Below are positions 32,246 through 43,763 of a DNA stretch of 64,000 nt, piece after piece. Every line of letters begins with the position of its first letter. The first letter of the stretch is position 1. The DNA lies in NCBI GenBank assembly GCA_963556255.1, contig OY744608.1, positions 7,108,523 to 7,172,522 on the forward strand, in the 5' to 3' direction. The translations under genes and the position numbers were made by a program. The notes below the pieces were generated by a model. That model had not been told where the DNA came from and made no database searches. It saw only the letters and a program-made list of their open reading frames with translations. This DNA comes from Allolobophora icterica. Lineage: Eukaryota; Annelida; Clitellata; Crassiclitellata; Lumbricidae.

Positions 32246-32721
32246 TGTGAACTGAGTTTTGTGTACAGTCTTGCAGTGCGAGATGTTAGTGTATATATTT
32301 AGTGCGTTTACTTTAGTTTCACGTGTATATGTATATATGATAGATGTATAACGTATAGTCTTAGTGACACGCGCGGCCGGCCAATCTCGGCAGCGGCGCG
32401 CTATATGTATATTATTAGAGTTCGCTTAGGCGCACAGAGGACAGGTGTGTCAAGCGGCGCGAAGAATTATGCTGACTAGAGAAGTTTGAATTCGAGTGTG
32501 TTCGCTGTAGTAGTGTGGCTGACTAGTTGAGTTGTAATCGAATTGAGTTCTGTCTGTTTGTTTCTTATTAAACTAAAAGATATTAAACTGTGTTGCTGAT
32601 TAATTCAGGTTATACTTATACGTAGAATTAGTGTTCAAAAGGTGAACGTTAAATAGGCGTTAAGTACGAAGAGAACAAGGATTTAATCAGAAGGATTGTC
32701 AACGGAAGGATTGGGTTGACA
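32246..32721 (+). repeat. Element A 3' LTR (476 bp)
   Basis: Matches the 5' LTR without a difference that I could find by eye. Preceded by a polypurine tract at about 32227-32243. Confidence 0.93.
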
Positions 32722-32900
32722 AAGATCTTTCTTGATCTGTCTTCAGTTATGGTGGCAGCGGTGTTACGTAATCGAGCGGCTAGGCTAGTCTTCGGGGGTC
32801 TTGTTAGCGTTCGAAGCACGTGGGTTTTTGTAATTCACCTCGCGAAGACAGTTAGAAGACAGTACTCTTGTATGTTTTGCAATTCTTATTATACAATATT
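32722..32900 (-). repeat. Piece of element Z's upstream LTR between A and B
   Basis: Matches about 19577-19754 inside Z's intact LTR. It carries the A target duplication AAGAT at its left edge and the B duplication ATATT at its right edge. Confidence 0.92.
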
Positions 32901-33376
32901 TGTCAACCCAATCCTTCCGTTGACAATCCTTCTGTTTAAATCCTTGTTCTCTTCGTACTTAACGCCTATTTAACGTTCACCTTTTGAACACTAATTCTAC
33001 GTATAAGTATAACCTGAACTAATCAGCAACACAGTTTAATATCCTTTAGTTTAATAAGAAACAAACAGACAGAACTCAATTCGATTACAACTCAACTAGT
33101 CAGCCACACTACTACAGCGAACACCTTCGAATTCAAACTTCTCTAGTCAGCATAATTCTTCGCGCCTCTTGACACACCTGTCTTCTGTGCGCTTAAACGA
33201 ACTCTAATAATATACATATAGCGCGCCGCTGCCGATATCGGCCGGCCGCGCGTGTCACTAAGACTAAACGTTATACATCTATCATATATACATATACACG
33301 TGAAACTAAAGTAAACGCACTAAATATATACGCTAACATCTCGCACTGCAAGACTGTACACAAAACTCAGTTCACA
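32901..33376 (-). repeat. Element B 3' LTR (476 bp)
   Basis: On the plus strand it begins TGTCAACCC and ends AGTTCACA. The polypurine tract lies at about 33379-33396 on the other strand. Confidence 0.93.
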
Positions 33377-33490
33377 TAACCTCCTTCCTTTTTCTGGAAT
33401 TGAGCAAATTAAATTTCAAAATTTGCGAAATTACCAAAATACATGAAACATATATATATCTAACTAATTAATAAACAGTCTTACGATTAC

Positions 33491-36400
33491 TTATAACCTT
33501 GACAAACAATCAGCAATAACATTCAATCTGCCCTTCTTGTACTTCACCTCAACATCAAAAGTTTGTAAGGCTAACGCCCAACGCACAAGTTTAGCAGACT
33601 TAGACATTGACTCAGTCAAATATGTAAGAGGATTGTGATCAGTAAAAATGAAAATTTTTGATCCAATTATAATTTCTTTTAACTTGTTTAAAGCCCAAAC
33701 AATAGCATAGGCTTCCTTTTCCACAGTAGCCCATCTCTTCTGGGTATCAGTTAATTTCTGACTGATAAATGACACAGGGCGTTCTATTCCCTTGTCGTCC
33801 ATCTGTGTTAAAACAGCACCGACTGCAAAGTCACTACTATCGCAGTACAAATTGAATGGTTTTCCCACTTCAAAAACATATAACACTACTTTGGATCGCA
33901 CAGCCTCTTTAAGTAAATCAAATGCTTGCTGATGTTCAACAGTCCAATCAATCTTATCAGAAACACGTTTACTAGTTAAATCAGATAGCGGTTTCGCAAT
34001 CTGTGCAAAGTCCTTAATAAACTGTCTGTAATAATTAAAAAATCCAAGCAGTTGCTTAACTTGCTTCTTAGTTTCTGGGATCTTCAAATTAGTCAAACTT
34101 TCAATTCTGTCTGGATTCATCTTTATCTTACCAGACCCAACCACATGACCGATAAACCTTACTTCACTCTTACCAAATATGCATTTTTTCAAATTCAAAG
34201 TAACGTTATGCAATCTCATTTGCATCAAAAATGCATCTAGATGCTGCAAGTGAACTTTCCAACTGTCAGAATGCACAGCAATGTCATCAACATACGGTTC
34301 TGCAAAGTCACTTATAGGCTGTAAAACTAAATTTATCGCCTTAACAAAAGTTCGGCCTGAATTTATCATTCCAAAAGGAACACGAGTAAATTCATACAGT
34401 CCATTATGTGTTACAAAAGCTGTCTTCCATTGATCAGATTGTTTTACAGGACAAGTCCAATAAGCACTTCGACAGTCCAAAATAGAAATCACATTAGACT
34501 TTCCAACTTTGTTCAAAACGTCTCTGACAATCGGCATCGGATATTTACAATCCACTGTGAATGAGTTAATGTATCTGTAGTCACAGGCAAGTCTTAAAGA
34601 TCCGTCTTTCTTTTTAACAATAACCAAAGGGCTTGCCATTCTGCTCGATGATGGTTTAATAATGTTTGTTTTTAACATTTCTTTGATCTGACGTTCCACT
34701 TCTGCTCGATAAATCAAAGGAATTCGGTATGCTGCAAATTCCTTTTCACGAAATCCTGGTTTTAGTTCAATTTCATGTTCAACCAATGTACATAATCCGG
34801 GTTTTTCTGAAAATCTGTCACAGTATTTGTTCAAAACTTTCAACAACTGTTCTTGCTGAGTTACTGTCAAATGGCTAATTTGTTCAGGATCGAGGTTAAG
34901 TGAATTCTTGTCATCTTGAACCTCATTCCTCATTGGTAATTCAACCACTGAACCAAAATCTTCATCTTCTTCAACGATTAGACCACAACTTAATGCTCGA
35001 GTAACATATTTTCTGATCTTGTTGGCGTGAATTATTTTTCGACCATTTTCACCCATATCGACTAAATAAGAGTACTTTGATCTTCGATGTATGATCGTAC
35101 ATGGACCATGCCATCGAGAAATAAGTTTGTTTGTTGACGTTGGATACAAAACTATGACTTTCTCACCAGCTTCAAATTCTTTGTGCTTTGCTCTCTTGTT
35201 ATACTGATTCGTGTATTGTAATTGCTTTTCTCGAGAGTAGGATTCTGCAAACAATAATGCTTTCTCCATATTTTCTTTGAGTTCTTTCAAATACTTTTCT
35301 GGTTTAACTCCAACATGAGGTGGTAAGTTTATTTCTCTAGTCCAACTCTCTTTTAATATTGCCAATGGTCCTCTCGGAATTTTCCCATAGACAAGCATAT
35401 ATGGTGATACTCCAGTAGTTGCATTCGGCACTTCTCGTAATGCCCACACTGTGAAAGGAATTATCTTGTGCCATTTCCTCGGGTTGTCTATTATCACATG
35501 ATGGATCATCTTTTTAAATGTCTGATTCCATCTTTCTACTAATCCAGCAGCCTCTGGGTGTCCTGGTGTGTCGAATCTTGGACTACAGCCCATTAAATTG
35601 AGAAATTCTCTTGTCAAACTGGCTGTGAAGTTCGTTCCTTGGTCACTTGTAATCACGGACGGCACACCAACGTTCATGAATAGTTCCATCAACGCTTCAC
35701 ACACAGCCTTCGCTGTCAGCGATTTCAATAAAAAGATTGTAGGCCATCTGGTGCACGAGTCCACAATGCATAAACAATACTTGTGACCTGCAGCAGATAC
35801 TGGATCGATCGGGCCAACGAGGTCCATCGTCATTCTCTTGAAGGCGACCTCTTCTCTTGAGACTGGAGTGATGGGCACTCTATCCATCACTAGACTCCTT
35901 GCCTTTAGTTGACACTTCTCGCAAGACTTACAAAATTTCACAATGTCTCTTCTCATCTTTGGCCATACAAAAGATAATTTTATTCGTTCTCTTGTTTTCT
36001 CTTCTCCTAGATGTCCTCCAAATACCGACTCATGTGCCAACTCCATCACTTTAATTCGTCTCTCTTTTGGTAACACTAGTTGATATATCGTCTGGTCTAA
36101 TATCTGATATTTCTTATGCAATAAACCGTTGATCACACAGAATTCAGATTCTTTCTCTTGTGCTAACTTCCACCACGGCTTCAACGATTCATCCTTTCTC
36201 TGTTGCTCTTCGAACTTCCTCGAATCGGCAATCTGCACCTTTTGTTCTTCGTCCATTTCTTCATCTCTATACAAGTCTCCTATTCCCACATCACATTCAT
36301 TGTCTTCTTCAGTTTCATTTAATGTGCCATTCTCGCATGCAGCCATCTCTTGCTCGTTCATCTCTGCTATTACACCATCTCGCGATAAGCTTCGTTGCTC

Positions 36401-37390
36401 ATTACTTTCGTTTTCCTCATCACTTGAACTTTCAGTTTCATTCTTCTCATCAACATCTACCATTTCCTGTTTCCGACTCTGCGCTCTCGTCATTACATTT
36501 GCTCGTACACTCACATCTCCTTGTGTCGTTTTAACTTTCATCTGTGGTACGGCTTTTAATTCGGCAATTATCTCTGGATGCAACAAGAATCTTTCTGTAC
36601 TGCCCATCTTTGCAATACTAGCACACATCAAGGTGACATAAGGTGTAAGTGAACACTGGATTTTACGCGGAAATCCCTCTTCTTCCACGTCACTACCACA
36701 CAGTCTAACATCGACTTTCACTAACTTCGCAGGAATGGCATCTCCTGCCACACATTGCAAATTCACTTTTCCAATTTGTTCCACCTTCATGCCTTCCAGT
36801 AATTCTTCACTAATCACCGGAATCTCTGCTCCCGAGTCGCTCAGTGCTTTGACTTTCACTGGCTCTTTACCGTCTACTGCACGAATTTCAACCTCGACAT
36901 ATTGCAAGAACGATTTCTTCAATATTCGATTGTCATCTTTTCCTATGACTTCTCTCTGACCTTCAGCATCCAATAGAATTTCTTTTTGAATACCACATTT
37001 CATTACTGACTTTACTTCAGTCTCTTGGTTTTCTTGACTCGCGGTTTGATTATCTGTATCACTAACCACTTGAATCAAATTCACCCTTGTGTGTTCTTGA
37101 TTTCTGCTAGAATTAGCTGCTGCCACTGGAACTGGACAAAATTTAACCAAATGTTTGTCTGAACCACAGTTGTGACAACGCTTCACAACCATGCCTCGTT
37201 GTTCCTTCATATCTCTTATACTGCGTAAACGATGTGTTGCCTTCCCTCTTGGCAAACGGCGCTGACGATTTGTTAAATCCCTGACGACCAAACGCCACTT
37301 CTCTGGTCTCATTGGGTACAGGGACATTAGCCTTGACTTCTTTACCTTTGAACTGATTCCCTGTTCCTGGATTACTTTTCCACTTTCCAC
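33491..37390 (-). pseudogene. Element B protease-integrase-RT-RNase H part, downstream of a frameshift
   Basis: The frame is open for 1299 codons but only becomes homologous to A near EQRGMVVKRCHNC (about 37200). It then keeps the zinc knuckle, protease DSG, integrase D-D-E, RT YVDD and RNase H all the way to the end. The upstream portion of this frame is the wrong phase of gag. The RT-RNase H linker includes three residues (Lys-Ile-Asp) absent from A. Confidence 0.88.
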
Positions 37391-38969
37391 TCTGGCTTTG
37401 GTTTACGGAACGTTGAGAAGGATAACTGTTTATATTTGGAAATGCAAACCCAATTCGATTGTTTACATGAATGTCTGCTAGGTCTGCCACTGCACTAGCT
37501 TGGAGACAGTCAGTTCCTTCCTTCGACAATACAAACTGTAGTGGACCTGGCGGTAAACATTCTTTTAGCTTATCCGCTACCAGCAAATCAAAGAGCGTAT
37601 CATACTCTCTGTTCACGTTTCGACTTCTCACGTAATAGTTTAACAAGTTCTTCAGTCTTGCCGTAAACATCGTATAAGTCTCTTCTGTTGTCTTCTTAGC
37701 ATCCACAAATCTGGCTCTGTATTCTCTCGAGGTCAATTTAAATTCTTTTAATAAGTGCTGCTTGACTTTATCGTAATTGTCTAGATCATCGAATGACAAT
37801 CTATTCAGAACAGTTCGAGCTTTCGGCGTCATCAATGGTAGTAATAATTTAACCCAAAACGGCTTCTCCACAGCAAAGCTACGAAACGCGTTCTCGACTG
37901 TTTCAAAATATAATGGCACCTCCATCATATCAGTTGGCATTTGAGGCAATACATGCTTCATTGCATCACCTATTTTCTTAATTTTTGACACCAAAGTTTC
38001 ACTTTCTTGCTGTTTCCTTCTTTCAGCTTCCCGTTCTTCTCTCATTTGCGTTTCTTTCAATGTCAATTTTGATTTCTCCAGTTTCAGACGTTCCTGTCTT
38101 TCTGCCTCTGCCTTTTCCAAACTTTCTTTCTGAAATTTGAGTTCTTCTTGTCTGATCTGTTCTGCGCGTTCTAACTCTAACGTTCGCGCTTTTTCTTTTT
38201 CTTCTTCACGCATTCTCTTTGCTTCAATCTGTTGCTGACGAACCTCTTCATCACTTTTTCTAGCTTTTTCAGATTCAATCATCTGCTCCAGTCTTCTTCT
38301 TTCAGCATCTTCCCTATCTCTTTTCAACTGTTCTAACTGAATCTCAAACTGATTCTTTTGCAATTCAAGTTCTGCCTTACGCACTTGTTCTGCTTTATCT
38401 TCTCTCTCTCTTTGCAGACGCAATTCCTCTTGCCTTGCAAGTTCCGCTTTCTCTTCTTTCTCTCTCTGCAAGCGCAATTCTTCTTGCCTTGCAAGTTCCG
38501 CTTTCTCTTCTTTCTCTCTCTGCAAGCGCAATTCGTCTTGTCTTACACGTTCTGCTTCTTGTCTCAGCTCTTTCTCTTCCTGTCTTCGTCTATCCTCTCT
38601 TTCTTTCTCTTCTTGTCTCCGTTTATCTTCTCTTTCTTTCTCTTCTTGTCTACGTTTCTCCTCTCTATCTTTCTCTTCTTGTCTGCGTTTCTCCTCTCTA
38701 TCTTCTTTCATCATCATCCACTGCATCAACATCTCCATAGACATAGGCGCAGGTGGTTTTTCAATAGCCTTTTCTACGGCACCGCCAACGGCACCTTCTT
38801 CTTCGACTTCTTCTTTCACCCACACTTCAGCGAGTTCCTGTATCATGTCACCACGTGACATACCTTCTAATTGTTCTTCTTTAAAACCGGCTTTCAACAA
38901 ACGCTGTTTTAGCCTTTCCGTAGACATCTTCTTAATATCTGCTTGTCTTTCAGCACTTAGTTTCTCCAT
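37143..38969 (-). pseudogene. Element B gag, ending at a 5-nt deletion
   Basis: The frame matches A's gag through the coiled coil and capsid region and leaves homology at about 37209. There, relative to A, five bases are missing between GAAGGA and ACAACGAGG, so the zinc knuckle and all of pol fall out of frame. The coiled coil differs from A: two copies of the 18-residue REKEEKAEL unit rather than five, and about four copies of an REEKRRQEEKD-type unit rather than about two. This could be read as a frameshift site, but A is a single frame, so a deletion is the simpler reading. Confidence 0.88.
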
Positions 38970-39385
38970 CTTACTTGTTTACTTTGGTGATTTCTCTTTT
39001 CAAAGAAGTCACGGTTTTTCTTGTTGTGTGAATCGATAAACAAACGGGATTTCTTTTATATTTGTTCGTGGAAAACAACGAAATTTTTATACCGTTTCTC
39101 GTGTTCCACCGTCGTTGATATCGTAGACACGTCACACAGCAACAACGCGTAGATTCTTCTAACACCGTCGTAGATTCTTCTAACACCGTTGTAAATTCTT
39201 TTATCACCGTCGTAGATTCTTCTATCCGCCGAAGGAGGTGATAACGTGAATTTTAATCCACCGTGAGTTTATATCCACCGTGAGTATTTATTCCACCGTG
39301 AGTTCTTATCCACCGTGAGTATTTATTCCACCGTGAGTTCTTATCCACCGTGAGTATTTATCCACACCGACGCTGCCACCAATAA
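38970..39385 (-). other. Element B leader with CACCGTGAGT minisatellite
   Basis: Same organisation as A's leader, but the 18-bp units alternate between two versions (TTATTCCACCGTGAG and TTCTTATCCACCGTGAG on the plus strand). An extra 21-bp AGATTCTTCTAACACCGT-type unit is present. Confidence 0.85.
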
Positions 39386-39861
39386 TGTCAACCCAATCCT
39401 TCCGTTGACAATCCTTCTGTTTAAATCCTTGTTCTCTTCGTACTTAACGCCTATTTAACGTTCACCTTTTGAACACTAATTCTACGTATAAGTATAACCT
39501 GAACTAATCAGCAACACAGTTTAATATCCTTTAGTTTAATAAGAAACAAACAGACAGAACTCAATTCGATTACAACTCAACTAGTCAGCCACACTACTAC
39601 AGCGAACACCTTCGAATTCAAACTTCTCTAGTCAGCATAATTCTTCGCGCCTCTTGACACACCTGTCTTCTGTGCGCTTAAACGAACTCTAATAATATAC
39701 ATATAGCGCGCCGCTGCCGATATCGGCCGGCCGCGCGTGTCACTAAGACTAAACGTTATACATCTATCATATATACATATACACGTGAAACTAAAGTAAG
39801 CGCACTAAATATATACGCTAACATCTCGCACTGCAAGACTGTACACAAAACTCAGTTCACA
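39386..39861 (-). repeat. Element B 5' LTR (476 bp)
   Basis: Near-identical to 32901-33376, with one substitution noticed at about 39799. Confidence 0.93.
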
Positions 39862-39866
39862 ATATT

Positions 39867-40299
39867 TTTACACAACGTATGTACACCTAGAACAGTTCTC
39901 ACTTCGTGTTGCATAACAGTTTCTGCGTCTGCAATTTTTCGTCACACGATTCCTCCCTCCGTGAGTTAATCGTACGTCTCACCGATTCCTCCTTCCGTGA
40001 GTGAATGCCGTCCTCCTCCCAGTCTTCGCTCATCCTCCTTCCCCCTCTCGCCCAGACCTGTCATTCATCCATCTCTTCCCCAATCTCGCACTCCTATCGG
40101 TCGCGCTATCATTCCTTCGCCCCTCCTTCTCCCTGCTCCCCCTCTTATGACACCCGGTCAGGCCCTAATGTCAGTCAAGTCTTATCTGATCTCGACTCTA
40201 GTGTTCTTTAGCCTACATCAAATCCTACGCAACACATAATACTAATATATAGCCTAATCCTAAATCCCTAATATAATATCGTCCATGACTGTCACTACA
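39867..40299 (-). repeat. Outer 433 bp of element Z's upstream LTR
   Basis: Continues Z's LTR after the B insertion and ends at GTCACTACA followed by the CCGAC duplication. Confidence 0.92.
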
Positions 40300-40304
40300 C
40301 CGAC

Positions 40305-41455
40305 GCTATGTATTCGTCAACCGGATCATTATTTTCAATGTTAGGTCCTCTTGATCACGTGAATTCAGCTTTTAACTCTGCTACCGTCCGTATTCGCTTA
40401 GTGTCAGTCCCAAGGCTAGATAAAGGCAGAGGCTACGCCAACGGCCATCACAGCCATAAGATTTCAGTAAACACTAGACACTACTGCTTACAGCAACGTT
40501 TTATGCAAAAACAAACAGCACAGGAATATTTCACACCGACATCTCTGATGCTTCACGACGTCACCGTTAAACTCTTTTATCCAGTACAAACTTTGGATAC
40601 ACAATAACAATAAGTTGGTAAGTTCACGAAGAGTGAGAAGTATTCAAGAATTTTTCTATCGACGTCAGCGGACTTTGATGAGATAAGACGTCGTTAGTCT
40701 GTTGCATCCAATCTATTCCGCCACTAACCAACCAACTAGAGCAGTTTCGTATACACCTTTTTTAATGATCATATTTGCCTTATAAGTAAAAGTAGACGAA
40801 GAGATTTTCAATAGCAAAAAAGCATGAAGAAAGGAGAGAGATGATGCTATATTGTTGTTACTTTTGCCAATTTGAATCGTTTATTATACATTTTCGCGAA
40901 TAAGTTGAAAAATTATGAATTTCTGAGGACTGTTTCACGAACCGGTTACCAGAGCTCCGCGGACCGGCGCCGGTCCACGGACCACCACTTTAAGAACCGC
41001 TGATCTAATGAGACTGTGTCGTTAAACAGCAATTAACAACCCGCTGTATTGTAATATGCCGAAATAATTTCTGTCGATGTCAATGGCATATGTTGGCGTA
41101 AGATGTCGTTAAACTTTGGATCTATCCACCAGCTGTATTATGCAAAATAATTCACTGGTAGAGTGAGGTCGACATAAGATGCAGTTTATACTGTAAATTA
41201 CGGCAGCATTAGCCTACCGGAGTAACTAAGCCTATGTTATTCGGCATTTATGCCATAGGAACGGTGAAAACTGTTCAAATTAATTTATGTCGACGTCAAC
41301 AGCCTTTGTTGCCATAAGATGTTGTCAAATTCTAGATCCAACCGTAGTCACAAGATGTCGTTAAAGTATTGGATTGTGGACCGGTTATTCACCTTTATAA
41401 CGATGCCACTGACGCTATATATAAGCATACGCTTGGATGTCAAACCATTGATAAA
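40305..41455. repeat. Intron sequence with D1 repeats and a hAT end remnant
   Basis: D1 pieces in minus orientation lie near 41060-41115, 41165, 41275-41330 and 41350. At about 40950-41003 the phrase CGGACCGGCGCCGGTCCACGG ending AAGAACCGCTG resembles the end of Charlie-like hAT elements. Its partner end was not found. No gene was seen. Confidence 0.5.
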
Positions 41456-41460
41456 TTTTT

Positions 41461-41498
41461 ATGGTGGTGGTGGTGGTGGTGGTAGTAGTAGTAGTAGT

Positions 41499-41545
<47 letters not shown>
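41461..41545. repeat. (GGT)n-(AGT)n-(AGC)n compound trinucleotide repeat
   Basis: Seven GGT units pass into AGT and then about 15 AGC units. Each block differs from the last by one base. Confidence 0.95.
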
Positions 41546-41546
<1 letters not shown>

Positions 41547-41611
41547 CATTGACAGGTCCCATTAGTGCACAAATATTCTGAACCGATAATCAATAATCTA
41601 TCGCCGGATCC

Positions 41612-42010
41612 TCAATCGTAAACGTCAAATGTCTAAAGCGCTTCTCTAAAGCCAAGTCCAGGTCACCTGCTTTTCAAGGGCGCTACAGGATCGATCCCTC
41701 TTAGCGTGCACATCTGAAAGCGATGTTAGGATGAGCTCAGTGAGTAAGTAAGTAGCCTTTCTATTCGTCTGATAATCGCACATACGTTACATCATGTATA
41801 CACCCTCGTAATCGTAATGTCTAGAATTCTACACCGCACCAAATAAACAAGTCGCGAATACCAGCTTACTCACAGGCGCTCAGTCAAAATAAAATGGATA
41901 GGCAGGTATTGTTAGATTCGGTTCCAGGTCAAATCCAAAAGTTTATAAGTTTAAGTATATGTTTACATTCATTCATTCATTTTAAAGATTTGATATAGCG
42001 CCTCTTCAAG
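41612..42010 (-). mobile_element. SINE/LINE tail fragments (family T and related)
   Basis: Family T tail in minus orientation at about 41612-41700 (TCTAAAGCGCTTCTCTAAAG; AAGGGCGCTAC). A more diverged one lies at about 41812-41885. A fragment at about 41985 with ATATAGCGCCTCTTCAAGA resembles those at 3190 and 45787. Confidence 0.5.
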
Positions 42011-42670
42011 AGGGAGACAGGAAGGCAGATATATTTATTGTATGGTTTTATATTATGGTATATTCTGTTATGTTATATTATTATATATATAAACGAACAG
42101 AAATGTCAGAGGCAGGCAGGCAGGCAGGCTGTGTCCACCTTTGCATGTTACGCTAAGTAACGCGCATGCGCACTGTTACTGGATATTCATGAAACCGCTC
42201 GCCATGGCGACCAATTGTTTCGGCTTAATAATAGTGATAGCTTAATTGTGACGTCACTGGCTCTGGCAGCTTCAAAAATAATAATCAATATTCATGACCA
42301 GCGACGATGTTTACAAATAGCGACCTACTGTAATTCAAAGTTCTAAAGAGCCTACATTAGGCCACACAGGCAATATTATGATTATTTTTCACTTCGTCTA
42401 TTTCTACTTATAAGGCAAATGTGATAATTAAAACAGGTGTTCGACTTTCTATAGCCGTCTCAGTTTGTTCGTTAGTATAATATATAGGCCTATGCAATCC
42501 TCAGAGAAATAATTTCTTAATTTTTATTCCGCTGTTTACGATCTTCTGACTACACGGGGACTTTAAATGGCATGGCACCTATTCAAACGGACAGTGGTGG
42601 TGAAGGATCTCACCCGATCAAATCATTGAACAATGAGCAGGGTCGAGGCCATACGGTCGTTATAGAAAAT
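42011..42670. other. Intronic DNA without recognised feature
   Basis: A short (AGGC)n run at about 42112-42128. The rest shows no exon, transposon end or repeat I can name. Confidence 0.5.
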
Positions 42671-43000
42671 CGCGTAGGCCTAATCGTAATCGTAATCTCC
42701 AAACTTCTAAAGCGCCACTCGAAGGCCAAGCGCAGGTCACCAGTCTATTCACAAGCGCTACATCAGATCAGAGGGAGTTTCCAGAGAGTAGTCCAAGAGA
42801 GGTCCGTGTCCGGTTTCCAGAAGGCCAAACCAAATCAGAGGGGTTCCAGAGAGTAGTCCAAAAGAGATCCAAGTCCGATTTCCAGGGTACCAGATCAGGA
42901 GAGGCAGAGCAGCTGCCAAGGCGGGTGTCGTTTACGGCGAGAATAATTGGAAGGCGGAGGATCAGATGAGTCATGGTAGGAGAGTTTGAAAAGGTGAGAC
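42671..43000 (-). mobile_element. Family T tail and adjoining LINE/SINE body with a ~60-bp near duplication
   Basis: Tail at about 42681-42775 (AATCTCCAAACTTCTAAAGC). Next to it the phrase TCCAGAGAGTAGTCCAA plus GAGATCCxxGTCCGxTTTCCAG occurs twice in tandem (about 42775-42885). Confidence 0.5.
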
Positions 43001-43710
43001 TTCAGTTTTACATTTAATCGCAACACTTTCGAACGTCATCATGGACGGACACGCAAAACATTGTTTATGATGACATTTTCACAAATTTTTAAACTACGAA
43101 GGTCGTAATAAATTTCACGTCTTAGGACGGGAAAACATCTAGTATTAAATAATCTTCTATATTTTCTGTATCATCTATATATATAAAGCTTACACTTAGA
43201 AAAAAATTTTGGGTACAAACACTCTAACGACGAGAGTGTAGGCCTACTAAGAGCGACAGGGAAACCAATGCAGCTCGTTGTTAAAGTTTTGTCTGCGGTA
43301 AATCTTAATCGACGTTGCAACTCTTAAGTTGCTGCCCGACGCACTTACTGACTTTTACTTGAATAAATTAATAAATTATGCAAATAAAGATGACGTACGG
43401 CTGCGTCATGCAGAGATGCCCTGGGTCTGTTTTTATCGGCTGTTGATACGGCGCCCGAGTTGCGGAGGTGATGAGCTGCCAGACTCCGTAGCACAGCATC
43501 CACATAATCTCCCTTTCTGGAGGTTGCTGAGGCAGGGCTCGTCACGCCGCGCAGACGCAGTTCTGGGCTGAGGAGGATGGATGAGATGCGAGGCTATATT
43601 TATCTCGAAGACCTCGCTGCACTAAGAGTAATAGCACGAGCGATTACAGCCCAGCGCTTGAGCGGTGCTCGCAAGGTGAAGTGGAAGCGTACTCAGGGAG
43701 ACAGGAAGGC
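43001..43710. other. Intronic DNA without recognised feature
   Basis: No homology or repeat recognised. The open frame at 43329-43571 lacks any recognisable domain or splice context. Confidence 0.4.
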
Positions 43711-43718
43711 AGCCATAC

Positions 43719-43720
43719 AG

Positions 43721-43763
<43 letters not shown>

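Larger units (their letters stand above)
25671..32726 (+). mobile_element. LTR retrotransposon A (Gmr1-like gypsy), apparently intact
   Basis: Element 25676-32721 (7046 bp) with perfect 5-bp duplication AAGAT at 25671-25675 and 32722-32726. Both LTRs are 476 bp (25676-26151 and 32246-32721), begin TGTGAACTG and end GGGTTGACA, and I see no difference between them. A candidate primer-binding site TGGTGGCAGCTACGG starts at 26156. A polypurine tract AGAAAAAGGAAGGAGG precedes the 3' LTR. One ORF encodes all functions. It sits in the upstream LTR of Z, opposite to Z. Confidence 0.93.
32896..39866 (-). mobile_element. LTR retrotransposon B (Gmr1-like gypsy), minus strand, frameshifted
   Basis: Element 32901-39861 (6961 bp) with perfect duplication ATATT at 32896-32900 and 39862-39866. 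LTRs are 476 bp (32901-33376 and 39386-39861) and differ at one site that I noticed (GTAAACGCAC versus GTAAGCGCAC). It is the same family as A, with scattered LTR differences. Polypurine tract and primer-site candidate (TGGTGGCAGCGTCGG on the minus strand) are as in A. It is inserted in Z's LTR, about 180 bases from A's insertion point in the original sequence. Confidence 0.93.
19561..40304 (-). mobile_element. LTR retrotransposon Z (minus strand), host of nested elements A and B
   Basis: The element proper is 19566-40299, flanked by the 5-bp duplication CCGAC at 19561-19565 and 40300-40304. LTRs are 623 bp: 19566-20188 (downstream LTR) and, in three pieces, 25660-25675 + 32727-32900 + 39867-40299 (upstream LTR; 16+174+433 = 623). 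Subtracting A and B leaves about 6.7 kb. Internal frames on the minus strand run gag-protease, integrase-RT, RNase H, the Gmr1-like gypsy order. It landed in a D1 repeat, since CACCTTTAAAACGATT lies to the left and CCGACGCTATGTA to the right. Confidence 0.9.

Noticed and set aside
37143..37390. Overlap of two B frames as a programmed frameshift site
   Set aside because: Element A reads through without overlap, and B lacks exactly five bases relative to A.
40308..40607. Open frame of 99 codons beside element Z
   Set aside because: It begins in the D1 flank of Z and shows no recognisable domain.
43329..43571. Short frame of 80 codons as a possible host exon
   Set aside because: No homology, and no acceptor/donor pair convincingly bounds it.
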